Counted from the stretch's first letter, positions 36,123-44,966 are shown. The stretch is DNA of 64,000 bases from Salipaludibacillus sp. CUR1 (GCF_021028955.1 NZ_JAIWPE010000046.1:1-64000); one strand, 5' to 3'. The notes: a model not told the origin generated them from the sequence alone. Program-made: numbers and translations.

Positions 36123-36770
36123 ATGATATTATGGTTCCGCAGGTTGAAACGTTATTTCAAAGCCGGTACTCCGGCCGAACCGGCGCAGTCTTCAGCTGAT
36201 CCGGTGGCTATGGCCGATGAACTTTTAAGCGATATGGAGCAGGAGCTTAGTGATATGAGGCAGTCTTTAAATAAGCAGATTGCTGCTGAAAAACGGCTTG
36301 AACGGCGGCTGGAAACTGCCCGGGAAGAGTCAGAGGAACGGGAAAAGGATGCGGTCGGCTTTCTCGAAAAAAATGATGACTATTCGGCCAGGCTGGCGCT
36401 AATAAAAAAAGAAGAAACGGACCGGCACGTGGAAGAAATCAAATCGCTCTGTCAGGCAGCTCGCAGCCATAAGGAAGAACTTCACCGCCACATCGAGGAA
36501 CATATGGCTGATTATGAACGCCTGCAAAGAAAAAAGAATGAATTAAAGGCAAAGCGAAACTTCTATCCGTCTTCCGCCGTAAATGAGATTGAGCTGGCAA
36601 AGAAGCAAGGGAGCGAAACGGCTGTTAATCACACCGAGGCGATTCCCCAGGAAGGCGACCAGGCCTTCACGGAAAAGAACCGCACGGGGAATTTTTCCGC
36701 ACCAGCTGACGAAGCCGGGGTGGACGCCAAACTGGAAGCACTGAAAAAATCACTCAAAAGAAGGAATTAG
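36123..36770 (+). CDS. PspA/IM30-like coiled-coil protein
   Basis: 215 residues, almost entirely charged helix, with long coiled coil at about 25-150 and a disordered, charged C terminus. The N-terminal amphipathic WFRRLKRYFK segment fits membrane-surface binding as in PspA/LiaH, which polymerise on stressed membranes. AAAGGAGGGG lies just before ATG 36123; a 20-codon upstream extension is not supported. The next two genes encode an NfeD protein and a flotillin, so a membrane-microdomain or envelope-stress role is likely. Similarity to PspA is moderate and rests on composition and context. Confidence 0.65.
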   Translation: MILWFRRLKRYFKAGTPAEPAQSSADPVAMADELLSDMEQELSDMRQSLNKQIAAEKRLERRLETAREESEEREKDAVGFLEKNDDYSARLALIKKEETDRHVEEIKSLCQAARSHKEELHRHIEEHMADYERLQRKKNELKAKRNFYPSSAVNEIELAKKQGSETAVNHTEAIPQEGDQAFTEKNRTGNFSAPADEAGVDAKLEALKKSLKRRN

Positions 36771-37313
36771 GTGAGAGGCATGGAGATAGCGGGGTACACG
36801 ATTGAATCGATTTACCTGTTTTTGTTAATTGCAGGAGTGATTCTAACCTTTCTCTACATATTTGTGGGAGAACTGATCGAAGGCATGATGGACATCAGCG
36901 GAGACGGGATCATTAATCCGATTACTGTGATTGGATATATCACTTTAATCGGCGGACTGGGATACATCCTAGAAACAATGGCTTTCTTTATGGGAAGCGG
37001 GCTGATCCTTCTCGTCAATCTCGTCGTTTCAGCGGTTCTCATCGTCCTCGTTAACTATTTCATCATCCTTCCTGTCAAACGGTCGGAGAAAAACACGTCT
37101 TATTCAATTAATGAGCTGAAAGGAACGGTTGGGGAAGTATTTACGACTATTCCTGCGGAAGGATTCGGAGAAGTGGTCATTTCACGGACTCACGGAACAG
37201 TCAGCAAGGCTGCAAAGAGTTTTGATAATGAGGATCTTCCTGAAGGAACGAAAGTGCTCGTGATTGATATCGATGATGAAGGTGTTTTCCACGTGTCGAA
37301 GCATTACGACTGA
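36771..37313 (+). CDS. NfeD-like membrane protein (YuaF type)
   Basis: About 180 residues with an N-terminal helix, a cluster of TM helices (about 15-100) and a soluble C-terminal OB-fold NfeD domain (about 110-180, with LKGTVGEVFTTIPAEGFGEVVIS). It is the usual partner of flotillins, as YuaF is of FloT. The GTG at 36771 follows the previous stop directly with AAGGA 5 nt upstream; ATG at 36780 with AGGTGAG is an equally possible start. It is followed by 134 bp before floT. Confidence 0.85.
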   Translation: MRGMEIAGYTIESIYLFLLIAGVILTFLYIFVGELIEGMMDISGDGIINPITVIGYITLIGGLGYILETMAFFMGSGLILLVNLVVSAVLIVLVNYFIILPVKRSEKNTSYSINELKGTVGEVFTTIPAEGFGEVVISRTHGTVSKAAKSFDNEDLPEGTKVLVIDIDDEGVFHVSKHYD

Positions 37314-37447
37314 TTTTTTGAAAAAATGAGTGAAGAATGTCTTCCAGCCGGTTAAAACACAACACTTGTTTCTGTAAGTCTGTTTCTTTGTCGTAAAGGT
37401 GTGGGAGCGTGCTTTTTCCACAGACAATAAAATGAGGAGTTGGGAGA

Positions 37448-39028
37448 ATGGAAACGATTATTATCGTAGCGGTGGTCATCGCCTTTGTATTCCTTGTTCT
37501 GCTCGGCGTGTATTTCACGCGGTACCAGACATCAGGGCCAAACGAAGCGCTGATCGTGACGGGGAGTTACTTAGGAAAAGGCAGAAATATTTCGGATGAT
37601 TCTGAAGGAAAGAAGATGAAAATTATCCGCGGGGGCGGGGCATTTGTCGTCCCGGTATTCCAGCAGTATGCGAAATTCAGCCTGTCGAACTACAGCCTGG
37701 ACGTGCGGACGACCGGCGCTTATACGGAACAGGGTGTGCCGGTTTCCGTGGACGGTGTAGCGATCGTCAAAGTCGGTTCAACGATGGAAGAGATCGCAAC
37801 AGCTGCGGAACAATACTTAGGAAAAAGCACGGACGAGTTTGAGGAAGAAGTGCAGGATGTTCTCCGAGGACATTTACGGTCCATTTTAGGGTCGATGAGT
37901 GTGGAAGATATCAACAATAACCGGGAGCGTTTCAACCAGGAAGTCCAAGCGGTTGCTTCCCGTGATTTTAACAAAATGGGTCTTGAAATTAAGTCATTTA
38001 CGCTTCAGGAAGTCACGGACGCCCAGGGCTACCTCGATTCACTCGGTAAGCCGCGAATCGCAGAAGTGAAACGGAACGCGGCGGTAGCGGAAGCCGAGCG
38101 TAAAAAAGAAGCGCGGATTGAAAACGCCCGTGCGGAGCAGGAAGCTAAGGCTAAGGAGCTTATCCGGGACACTGAAATTGCGAATTCCGAGAAGGAAAAG
38201 CAGCTGAAGGTTGCCCAGTATACACGTGAGCAGGATCAGGCGCGTGCCGAAGCTGACCAGGCGTATGACTTGCAGACAGCAAAGTCTAAGCAGCAGGTAA
38301 CCCAGGAACAAATGCAGATCCAGATTATTGAGCGGGATAAGCAGATTGAACTGGAAGAGCGTGAGATTCTGCGCCGTGAGAAGCAGTATGACGCCGAAGT
38401 GCGCAAGAAAGCGGACGCCGACCGTTACGAGCAGGAGCAGCGGGCGGAAGCGGCGAAAGTCCAGCAAATGCGTGCGGCAGAAGCGTCCCAGTATCAAATT
38501 GAAGCTGAAGCGAAAGCGAACGCGGATGCTGAGCGTTTCCGCGGGGAAGCAGAAGCCAGCGTAGCGCTTAAGAAAGGTGAAGCTGAAGCGACGGTCATCC
38601 AGAGGAAGGGTGAAGCAGAAGCCGAAGCGAAGAAGAAACTGGCAGAAGCATACGAATATTATGGCGAAGCAGCGAAGCTCAGCATGATCCTCGACATGCT
38701 TCCAGCTTATGCGAAAGAAGTATCCGCTCCACTTAGCGCGATCGACAAAGTAACAGTGGTTGATACGGGCGGAAGCGGTAAAGACGGCAGTGCCGGGGGC
38801 GCGGCGAAAATGTCAGGGTATGTAACTGACTTAATGGCCACCTTGCCTGAAAACTTGAAAGCCGCCTCAGGGCTTGATGTCAATGAACTGCTCGAAAACT
38901 TTTCCGGAAAAGGAAACATGGCCAAATCGGGAAATGAACAGCAGCCGAGTGAAAACACTTCAAACACCGGCGGCGGAGAAGAACAAGGGCAGCAGCCCAC
39001 CCCGCCTGAAGATAACCAGGCTGGATAA
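37448..39028 (+). CDS. floT: flotillin-like membrane scaffold protein
   Basis: Membrane-microdomain scaffold, 526 residues (FloT of B. subtilis about 509). An N-terminal membrane hairpin/TM helix (about 5-25) is followed by an SPFH/band-7 domain (about 40-190, with RIIRGGGAFVVPVFQ-like sequence). A long Ala/Glu-rich flotillin coiled coil (about 195-410) carries the EA repeats, and a Gly/Pro/Gln-rich disordered tail ends the protein. The partner NfeD gene lies upstream. FloT affects membrane fluidity, sporulation and alkaline or cell-wall stress (family knowledge). The stop is next to a REP and a bidirectional terminator. Confidence 0.93.
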   Translation: METIIIVAVVIAFVFLVLLGVYFTRYQTSGPNEALIVTGSYLGKGRNISDDSEGKKMKIIRGGGAFVVPVFQQYAKFSLSNYSLDVRTTGAYTEQGVPVSVDGVAIVKVGSTMEEIATAAEQYLGKSTDEFEEEVQDVLRGHLRSILGSMSVEDINNNRERFNQEVQAVASRDFNKMGLEIKSFTLQEVTDAQGYLDSLGKPRIAEVKRNAAVAEAERKKEARIENARAEQEAKAKELIRDTEIANSEKEKQLKVAQYTREQDQARAEADQAYDLQTAKSKQQVTQEQMQIQIIERDKQIELEEREILRREKQYDAEVRKKADADRYEQEQRAEAAKVQQMRAAEASQYQIEAEAKANADAERFRGEAEASVALKKGEAEATVIQRKGEAEAEAKKKLAEAYEYYGEAAKLSMILDMLPAYAKEVSAPLSAIDKVTVVDTGGSGKDGSAGGAAKMSGYVTDLMATLPENLKAASGLDVNELLENFSGKGNMAKSGNEQQPSENTSNTGGGEEQGQQPTPPEDNQAG

Positions 39029-39047
39029 AACTGGGGGGTCTGTCCCC
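39028..39047 (+). repeat. REP palindrome next to the RAYT gene (3-prime side)
   Basis: AAACTGG foot and core GGGGTCTGTCCCC (39035-39047). It lies 64 bp from the RAYT stop codon. Confidence 0.85.
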
Positions 39048-39063
39048 TCGCGCTTTAAAGCAA

Positions 39064-39110
39064 AAAAGGTTGTGCGGGAAAGGTGATTGCCTTTCCGCAC
39101 AACCTTTTGT
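39064..39110. terminator. bidirectional terminator between floT and the RAYT gene
   Basis: A nearly perfect 20 bp stem (AAAGGTTGTGCGGGAAAGG and its complement) with a 5 nt loop ends in AAAA on one side and TTTT on the other, between converging genes. Confidence 0.88.
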
Positions 39111-39111
39111 A

Positions 39112-39834
39112 TTAGCGGCGGGGAGCGGGAGTTTCTTCTTTAAAGTGCATCGTTTCCTTCATTTCTGCTATAAGGGCTGTTTTTGACTTGCCTCCATCGT
39201 AATTATCCCAGCTTGGCAGATCGGCAGTTGCGTATCTGGAAAGATAATGGAGGTACAGGTTATAAAACTCGAGGTGGTCGTCGAGTGCTGCCTCTTCTCG
39301 CATATCGAGCTCGACAAATTGCTTGTACAATACAGGGTCCCGGGACGGAAAATAGGAAAGAACTCTGTCAGTGGTGAGAAGAGGAGAGGGTGAGTGCGAG
39401 AGATATTCCTTATAGCTGCTCCACCAGTAATCTTCCGGCTCGGCAACGATGGAAGCCATGTACGGGTTTAAATGAATGTATTTACTTACTTCAAGAAAAT
39501 AGGTCGTGTTTTTAACCACACGCGCCCCGTACCGCCCTTGGAACAAGTGCCCGCACAAGTCATGGCGGTGGTTAAAATAGATCGCATATAAAGAATGGAG
39601 CCGTTTCATGATCTTCTTAATATGCGCCTTCTCAGTTTCGATCAGTAAATGAATGTGGTTAGTCATCAGGCAGTAAGCATGGAGCTTAAAAGGAAATTCA
39701 TATTTCGTCTCTTCCAGTAAATCCAAATACATCATCCGGTCCTCGCTGTCAAAAAACACAGCTGAACGACGGTTGCCCCGGCTTGTGACATGATACGTGG
39801 CACCGGGATACCAGACTCTCGGCTGTCTTCCCAT
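39112..39834 (-). CDS. REP-associated tyrosine transposase (RAYT, TnpA_REP family)
   Basis: Y1 single-strand transposase of the IS200/IS605-related RAYT group, 240 residues from the chosen ATG. It has the N-terminal RAYT signature YPGATYHVTSRGNRR and the metal-binding HUH motif HIH at residues 60-62 in LMTNHIHLLIE. The segment FQGRYGARVV follows, with a candidate catalytic tyrosine in KYIHLNPY. RAYTs are single-copy host-domesticated enzymes that act on REP palindromes, and REPs lie on both sides (39028-39047 and 40121-40140). ATG at 39834 has AAAGG 10 nt upstream; in-frame ATGs up to 39858 are possible. No second identical copy or IS ends are seen. Confidence 0.88.
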   Translation of the reverse strand: MGRQPRVWYPGATYHVTSRGNRRSAVFFDSEDRMMYLDLLEETKYEFPFKLHAYCLMTNHIHLLIETEKAHIKKIMKRLHSLYAIYFNHRHDLCGHLFQGRYGARVVKNTTYFLEVSKYIHLNPYMASIVAEPEDYWWSSYKEYLSHSPSPLLTTDRVLSYFPSRDPVLYKQFVELDMREEAALDDHLEFYNLYLHYLSRYATADLPSWDNYDGGKSKTALIAEMKETMHFKEETPAPRR

Positions 39835-40159
39835 AAACATCATACCTTTCATATTCAATTTTAAAAACTGGGTAACTATGAAAAGAGAGGGTAACAGGTA
39901 CGTTCATCCGGTTGGGTGTGTTACGATGGCAAAAGAGGAAATAGCGGGTGGCTCAGACAGGGGTCTCACGGCTCGCTGCGTCATCGTTATAAAAGGGAAA
40001 GCGCCTTTAATCGTTGGCTGCTGCTAAAATAATCTATTAAACTGGCCTACATAAGCCTCTCTTTCTTGTAAGTGACTCTATTCGACATAAACTTCTAAAA
40101 TCCTTTTTTTATTTAACAAAAAATGGGGGGACTGACCCCCTGACCGGGAAGCGATACAT
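39835..40159. other. gap upstream of the RAYT gene
   Basis: It contains a REP at 40121-40140 and otherwise no feature that can be supported. A 76-codon plus-strand frame ending at 40027 overlaps the RAYT start region and resembles nothing known. Confidence 0.5.
40121..40140 (+). repeat. REP palindrome next to the RAYT gene (5-prime side)
   Basis: AAATGG foot and core GGGGGGACTGACCCCC, a variant with an altered loop, 20 bp before the AEC transporter start. Confidence 0.8.
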
Positions 40160-41056
40160 ATGACAATTTTTATTTCAGTAGTTTTACCTGTTTTACTCGT
40201 TTTTTTAATAGGATACGTTGTTCAGATTTGGCGCCGGGTCGATATTAAACCCGTCTCAACGGTGGCCATTTATATTTTGACGCCGGCCCTTGTCTTTGAA
40301 ACTTTTTATAAAGCAGAAATGAACATGCAGTACGTCTATATGGTCGTTTTTGCGCTGATCCTTCTTTTTGCCCTAATCATCATCAATAAGCTCTACGCCT
40401 GGAAAATGAAGTACAATTCCAGTACGGAAGGCGGGCTGATTTTATCGACCGCCTTTATGAATTCAGGAAACTACGGAGCGCCGATTATCCTTTTTGCCTA
40501 CGGACAGGAAGGATTTGCTTACGCCGTATCGTTTATGGTTCTCCAGTCAGTCATCATGAACTTTTTTGGCGTCTACTATGCGGCCCGGGGCGTCTCAGGT
40601 GTCAAAACCGCGCTCCAGGTGCTGCTTCGTATGCCCGTGACATACGCAGTCATTTTAGCTGTTATCTTAAAACTGTTAAACGTCACGGTGCCTGACAATC
40701 TGATGCAGCCTGTCGAATTAATATCGCAGGCAGCCATCCCGACCGTCATGCTAATTCTCGGCATGCAGCTCGCCCAAATTAAATGGACAGGATTTGAATG
40801 GGGAAAGGTCTCATACGGAGTAGTCGTAAGGCTCTTGCTGTCGCCGCTGATCGCCTGGGGAATCACACTCATTCTCCCGCTTGATCCGCTGCTCGCAAAA
40901 GTCCTGATCGTCGCATCGGCAATGCCGTCAGCAGCCACCATCGTCATGTACGCCGTTGAATTTGACGCCAAACCCAAACTCGTGTCGAGCATCACACTCA
41001 TCACCACCTTGCTAAGCGTCCTCACCCTGACCCTGCTTCTAGTCATATTAGGTTAA
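40160..41056 (+). CDS. AEC-family (auxin efflux carrier) transporter
   Basis: Integral membrane transporter of 298 residues with about ten hydrophobic helices in two five-helix halves. Family features include YILTPALVFETFYKAEM near the N terminus, the STAFMNSGNYGAPIILFAYG motif in the first half and the ASAMPSAATIVMYAVEF motif in the second. Members export or exchange organic acids such as malate; the substrate here is unknown. The ribosome binding site is weak (GGGAAG), and the gene is preceded directly by a REP. Confidence 0.85.
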   Translation: MTIFISVVLPVLLVFLIGYVVQIWRRVDIKPVSTVAIYILTPALVFETFYKAEMNMQYVYMVVFALILLFALIIINKLYAWKMKYNSSTEGGLILSTAFMNSGNYGAPIILFAYGQEGFAYAVSFMVLQSVIMNFFGVYYAARGVSGVKTALQVLLRMPVTYAVILAVILKLLNVTVPDNLMQPVELISQAAIPTVMLILGMQLAQIKWTGFEWGKVSYGVVVRLLLSPLIAWGITLILPLDPLLAKVLIVASAMPSAATIVMYAVEFDAKPKLVSSITLITTLLSVLTLTLLLVILG

Positions 41057-41543
41057 GAGTAGTTGTGGCTCTGGATCACACATCTTTTGGGTGAAAATCT
41101 TGGGAGAAAGGTTCGCATCGAGGCTGAAACCCTCAGAAATCAGACAGGCATGCCGAAAAGGGTATTCTAATAGGTGTTTTGATAGTAGAGGCTTTAAGCT
41201 GCTTCTTCTGGGGCAGGGAATTTGAGAGTTTGGTTTCAAGTATGAGCCGCTCGGCAGCCGAGGACGCAGGTGAGCGGCTCATAAAACAAAAATATGACCC
41301 GCTCGGCCAGTGTCAAAACTGGTGAGTGGGTCATAAACTTATAAAAGGCGCAATTAGGAGGCGAGACAGCAGGATGCTCGTAACATAAGGCTATGAGCTG
41401 TTGAGCGGGGCCCAAACCACGCCCCTCTTGGATAAAAAATTGGCCACCAAAAAGGGCATTAATGATCTCCTAATAACTGGGGGGACAGACCCCCCAGTTA
41501 TTGGTATAATAGTCGTTGAGTTTAAGAGAGTGGAGGGTAAGTG
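41057..41543. other. intergenic region with two tandem stem-loops
   Basis: Two neighbouring imperfect copies of a hairpin unit occur at about 41238-41336: ATGAGCCGCTC pairs with GAGCGGCTCAT, then ATGACCCGCTC pairs with GAGTGGGTCAT, each with a loop of roughly 20-25 nt. Compensatory changes preserve pairing. They are followed at 41472-41502 by a REP hairpin. No gene is seen. The units could be a small repeat family, tandem terminators or a structured RNA. Confidence 0.55.
41472..41502. repeat. REP with fully mirrored foot
   Basis: AATAACTGGGGGG, loop ACAGA, CCCCCCAGTTATT: a perfect 13 bp stem, upstream of the ComEA-like gene. Confidence 0.85.
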
Positions 41544-42275
41544 ATGTTTAAGAAACTAGTGGTGCTGGCTCTTTTTATGCTGGCGTTATGGAAAGTTGTT
41601 TTGCCGTTTATGAACAGGAAAGCAATTGAAGCGGAGCTGGATGACTATAAAAGTGACAAAGACACCGGTGATCAACTGTCTGCTGGGGATCCCAAGGGAA
41701 CAGGCAGTCTTGAAAACCCCTCTGCCGAGGCACATGAAACACCGCTCGACCTAGCTGGAAAAACCACACGAAAAGAAACTGCTGAAGCCACGCATTTGGC
41801 TGAAACTGAATCAACGGGAGCAGACGCACCAGCTACCAAATCACCAGCTGCAAAATTAACAGACACAAAATCATCAGATACAAAATTACCTGAAATGGAA
41901 CCGCCGTCAAAAGAAGCGCAAACTAAAGACACACACCAGCCGGTTCAAGATGCAAACGCTTCTGAAACCCAAGGCGCAGCCCCTGAAACTAATCAATCCT
42001 ATCCGGAGACTGCACCTACAGACACTCCTGCGACCCAGGAATCTGAGGCCCAGACTGCCGACTCATCCGCACCAGCTGATCCTGGCAAAATAGATGTTAA
42101 TACGGCCGGTCCTGCCGACTTACTGACCATCCCGGGAGTAGGCGCTGACCTCTCTCAAAAGATCCTTAACGAGCGGGAGAAAAACGGTCCGTTCAACCAG
42201 ACGGAAGACTTGCTGCGTGTCCCGGGAATCGGAGAGAAAAAGCTGGAGCAAATGAAATCTTCCCTATTAAATTAA
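41544..42275 (+). CDS. membrane-anchored ComEA-like helix-hairpin-helix DNA-binding protein
   Basis: 243 residues. One N-terminal TM anchor (about 4-22) is followed by a long Thr/Ser/Ala/Pro/Glu-rich linker (about 30-175) and a C-terminal double helix-hairpin-helix domain: KIDVNTAGPADLLTIPGVG then GPFNQTEDLLRVPGIG. This is the DNA-binding module of ComEA. The SLBB domain of canonical ComEA is absent, and the comEB/comEC genes are not next to it. The likely job is extracellular DNA binding on the membrane surface, perhaps in uptake; that is inference. ATG at 41544 is preferred over GTG 41541 from spacing to GGAGGG. Confidence 0.75.
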   Translation: MFKKLVVLALFMLALWKVVLPFMNRKAIEAELDDYKSDKDTGDQLSAGDPKGTGSLENPSAEAHETPLDLAGKTTRKETAEATHLAETESTGADAPATKSPAAKLTDTKSSDTKLPEMEPPSKEAQTKDTHQPVQDANASETQGAAPETNQSYPETAPTDTPATQESEAQTADSSAPADPGKIDVNTAGPADLLTIPGVGADLSQKILNEREKNGPFNQTEDLLRVPGIGEKKLEQMKSSLLN

Positions 42276-42277
42276 CA

Positions 42278-42327
42278 AAAAAAAGCTGGCATTTGGGCCG
42301 TTCACCTTTCCAAAATGCCAGCTTTTT
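42278..42327. terminator. bidirectional terminator after the ComEA-like gene
   Basis: AAAAAGCTGGCATTT pairs perfectly with AAATGCCAGCTTTTT around an 18-20 nt loop. Confidence 0.88.
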
Positions 42328-42482
42328 AATTTACCTCAGAGCCGCCATTGCTCTCAAAGGCCCGGCTCCCCCGTCTTGCCAAAACGTAAAACTCCAAATT
42401 CCCAGACATCCCCCATGAACCTCAACGCTCACTCCACTAAAATTCACCCAAAAAAACGAGCCCCGCCTCTGCCACTTCCTGC

Positions 42483-43124
42483 TTACTTCGCAGGCACGTC
42501 TTCTTCCAAATACTCCTGGCCGGTCTGTTCAATAAGGGCTTTTCCGTTCGTTAAGTTTGTCATCCATTCTTCAAAGGCGTCTTCCGCACCGGCCGCCACG
42601 TAAATCTCAAGCTTGACCTGATCTAAATACTCGATGTGTTTAAGCGGGTAGTCTGATGAACGGACGGCGTTTTCCACTTTGCCAAGCAGCGTGTATTCAA
42701 AGCTGACGGCATAGATTGTCATCAGCTGCCGTTTGACTACCCCGACGGCGCTGATTCCTTCGCTTGTTGCTGAGCTGTACGCGCGGATCAATCCGCCCGC
42801 CCCAAGCTTTATGCCTCCGAAATAGCGGGTGACCACGACTGCTGTATCTTTCAGACCGCGCTTTTTTAATACTTCGAGCATCGGTACGCCGGCGGTTCCG
42901 GAAGGTTCGCCGTCATCATTCGCTTTTTGAATCAGGTCCTGCTCACCGATCATATAGCATGAGCAATTATGTGACGCGTTCCAATGCTGCTTTTTAATCG
43001 AATCAATAAATTCCTGGGCTTCTTCTTCAGATGTGACACGCCTCACATGAGCAATAAAACGTGACTTTTGAATGGCGATCTCGTGTTCTCCCGTTCCTTT
43101 TACAGTATAGTAAGTCGAAAGCAT
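42483..43124 (-). CDS. yvyE: IMPACT/YigZ family protein (YvyE)
   Basis: Cytosolic protein of 213 residues. The N-terminal UPF0029 domain holds KSRFIAHVRRV, NCSCYMIGEQD, DDGEPSGTAGVPML and VVVTRYFGGIKLGAGGLIRAY; the C-terminal domain (about 140-210) is DUF1949-like, with an EF-G-like fold. IMPACT relatives affect translation control in eukaryotes; the bacterial role is unclear. It is divergent from degS exactly as in B. subtilis, which anchors the synteny. Confidence 0.93.
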   Translation of the reverse strand: MLSTYYTVKGTGEHEIAIQKSRFIAHVRRVTSEEEAQEFIDSIKKQHWNASHNCSCYMIGEQDLIQKANDDGEPSGTAGVPMLEVLKKRGLKDTAVVVTRYFGGIKLGAGGLIRAYSSATSEGISAVGVVKRQLMTIYAVSFEYTLLGKVENAVRSSDYPLKHIEYLDQVKLEIYVAAGAEDAFEEWMTNLTNGKALIEQTGQEYLEEDVPAK

Positions 43125-43690
43125 GGATTAACCTCTCCTGACATGATCCTAAAAGGCTTATTTATGATTGTAAAAAAATATATAAAAGTTGTGAAAGCTG
43201 ATGGACAGCTGTAAATTTAGGGTATGATGGTTGAAGGGAGCTGTCAAGTTACCCGTATGACTAAGCACAATTTAATAAAACCCCTTCACCATTTTCTGCT
43301 TAAAAAAATATGGATGGAAGGTCCTTCTTAACTGGCTTAAAGTGCCAAAAGAGTTATTTTCGACAAAACCGCAATTTTTTTATATGATAATAATGGAGCA
43401 CAAAAATTAATGTTCCCGTCTTTTCAGGAAAAAAAGTTCTATATAAATGAATCAAATGGCGGACCACCCCCATAAATCAAAAGTTGCGTACGATTATTCT
43501 TTACAGCACTGCAATTAAGTTACGCAGGCAGCTTAAAAGGCCAGCCATCTGACAGGCGTAAACGCTGTCACCAACAAAGCACATACAGCAACGGTGGGAT
43601 TTATCGGACATGTTCCCTTCAGGGGAGGCCGGGCTTTTGGTTCCCTTCCAAAAACAGGAATATTTTTCTAGTCAGAAAGTGAGGGGTTGG
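43125..43690. other. 566 bp yvyE-degS divergent region
   Basis: It contains the predicted degS promoter (43360-43388) and otherwise AT-rich sequence without a supportable gene. An in-frame extension of degS back to 43610 lacks a start signal. Confidence 0.6.
43360..43388 (+). promoter_or_regulatory. predicted degS promoter
   Basis: TCGACA (43360-43365), 17 bp, TATGAT (43383-43388), in an A/T-rich context. The leader would be about 300 nt. Confidence 0.4.
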
Positions 43691-44845
43691 ATGAGTTCCG
43701 TTCGTTCAATTGAAGCCATCTTGGAAAAAATGATGGAGATGGTTGGCAGAAGTAAAGAAGAAATTTTTGAAATTGGTGAAGAGTCGAGAAACGAATATGA
43801 CACCTTGAAAAGTGAACTATCTGAAATCCAGGAAAAAGTTGTATTGATGATTGAGCAGTCTGAGCGTACCGAACTTCATTCGCGGTTTGCGAGAAACCGC
43901 CTTGCGGAAGTGAGCAAGCATTTTTCCAAATACAGCGATGAAGAAGTCAGGGAAGCTTATGAAAAGGCAAATGATTATCAGGTTAAACTGGCGCTGCTGC
44001 ACCAGGAAGAAAAGCAGCTTCGTGACAGGCGGGATCACATCGAGCGCCGGCTCATGAAACTCGGTGAAACGATGGAACGGGCAGATCAGCTGATCAACCA
44101 GATTAATGTGGTCATTAATTATTTGACCGGTGATTTGCAGCAAGTTTCCCATATTGTGGCGAACGCTGAAGAAATGCAGCAGTTCGGTCTGAAAATTATT
44201 CAGGCTCAGGAAGAAGAACGCAAGAAACTTTCCCGGGAAATTCATGACGGACCGGCTCAGACGATGGCGAATGTGATGCTCCGCTCAGAGCTCGTTGAAA
44301 AGGTGCTTGACCACGACGGCGTGGACAAAGCCCGGGAAGAAATTCGTGATTTAAGGAAAATGGTGAAAGACTCCTTAAGCGAAGTCAGGAGAATTATTTA
44401 TGACCTCCGTCCAATGACTCTGGATGATCTGGGTCTTCTACCGACACTCTCTAAGTATCTGCGGAATGCCGAAGAACGTACGGGCATTTCCATTAGATTT
44501 AAAAACATCGGCAGAGAACGCCGTTTTCCGACGCATATGGAGGTGGCGATCTTCCGTTTTATACAGGAAGCTGTCCAAAACGCCGTCAAGCATGCCGATG
44601 CTGCTGAAATACAAGTGAAAATGGAAATGAAAGATGACCTTGTGACGGCAGTCATTAAAGATGACGGCAAGGGATTTGACCCTGCCCAGAAAAAAGAAGG
44701 CAGATTCGGCCTGGTAGGAATGAAAGAGCGCATCAATATGCTTGATGGAAGCATCAGCATAGATTCCAAACCTGGCCGGGGGACTTTAATTATGGTTCAA
44801 ATTCCTGTGAAGATGAATACAGCAGAGACAATGGATGTACAATAG
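43691..44845 (+). CDS. degS: sensor histidine kinase DegS
   Basis: Cytosolic sensor kinase that phosphorylates DegU. The 384 residues match B. subtilis DegS (385). An N-terminal coiled-coil DegS sensor domain (about 5-170) is followed by a HisKA_3 region with the phospho-acceptor His185 in SREIHDGPAQ and a HATPase domain (FIQEAVQNAVKHA, DDGKGFDP, GRFGLVGMKERI). There is no membrane segment. ATG at 43691 follows AGGGG. It is co-transcribed with degU, which starts 121 bp later. Confidence 0.96.
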   Translation: MSSVRSIEAILEKMMEMVGRSKEEIFEIGEESRNEYDTLKSELSEIQEKVVLMIEQSERTELHSRFARNRLAEVSKHFSKYSDEEVREAYEKANDYQVKLALLHQEEKQLRDRRDHIERRLMKLGETMERADQLINQINVVINYLTGDLQQVSHIVANAEEMQQFGLKIIQAQEEERKKLSREIHDGPAQTMANVMLRSELVEKVLDHDGVDKAREEIRDLRKMVKDSLSEVRRIIYDLRPMTLDDLGLLPTLSKYLRNAEERTGISIRFKNIGRERRFPTHMEVAIFRFIQEAVQNAVKHADAAEIQVKMEMKDDLVTAVIKDDGKGFDPAQKKEGRFGLVGMKERINMLDGSISIDSKPGRGTLIMVQIPVKMNTAETMDVQ

Positions 44846-44966
44846 GATAAAAGAACTATACACTTCCGTTCTTTGTCGGATGTACAAATGTTGCTATATA
44901 CAGGATGCTGTTACAGAGAGAAATTTCGTGTGAAAACCGTATAAATATATTTTAGGAGGAGAAAAA

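Noticed and set aside
39112-39834. Active IS200/IS605 insertion sequence
   Set aside because: No left-end/right-end structures, no tnpB and no second copy are seen. Sequence signature and flanking REPs fit a RAYT better.
39797-40027. 76-codon plus-strand frame upstream of the AEC gene
   Set aside because: It overlaps the RAYT start region, lacks a convincing ribosome binding site and resembles nothing known.
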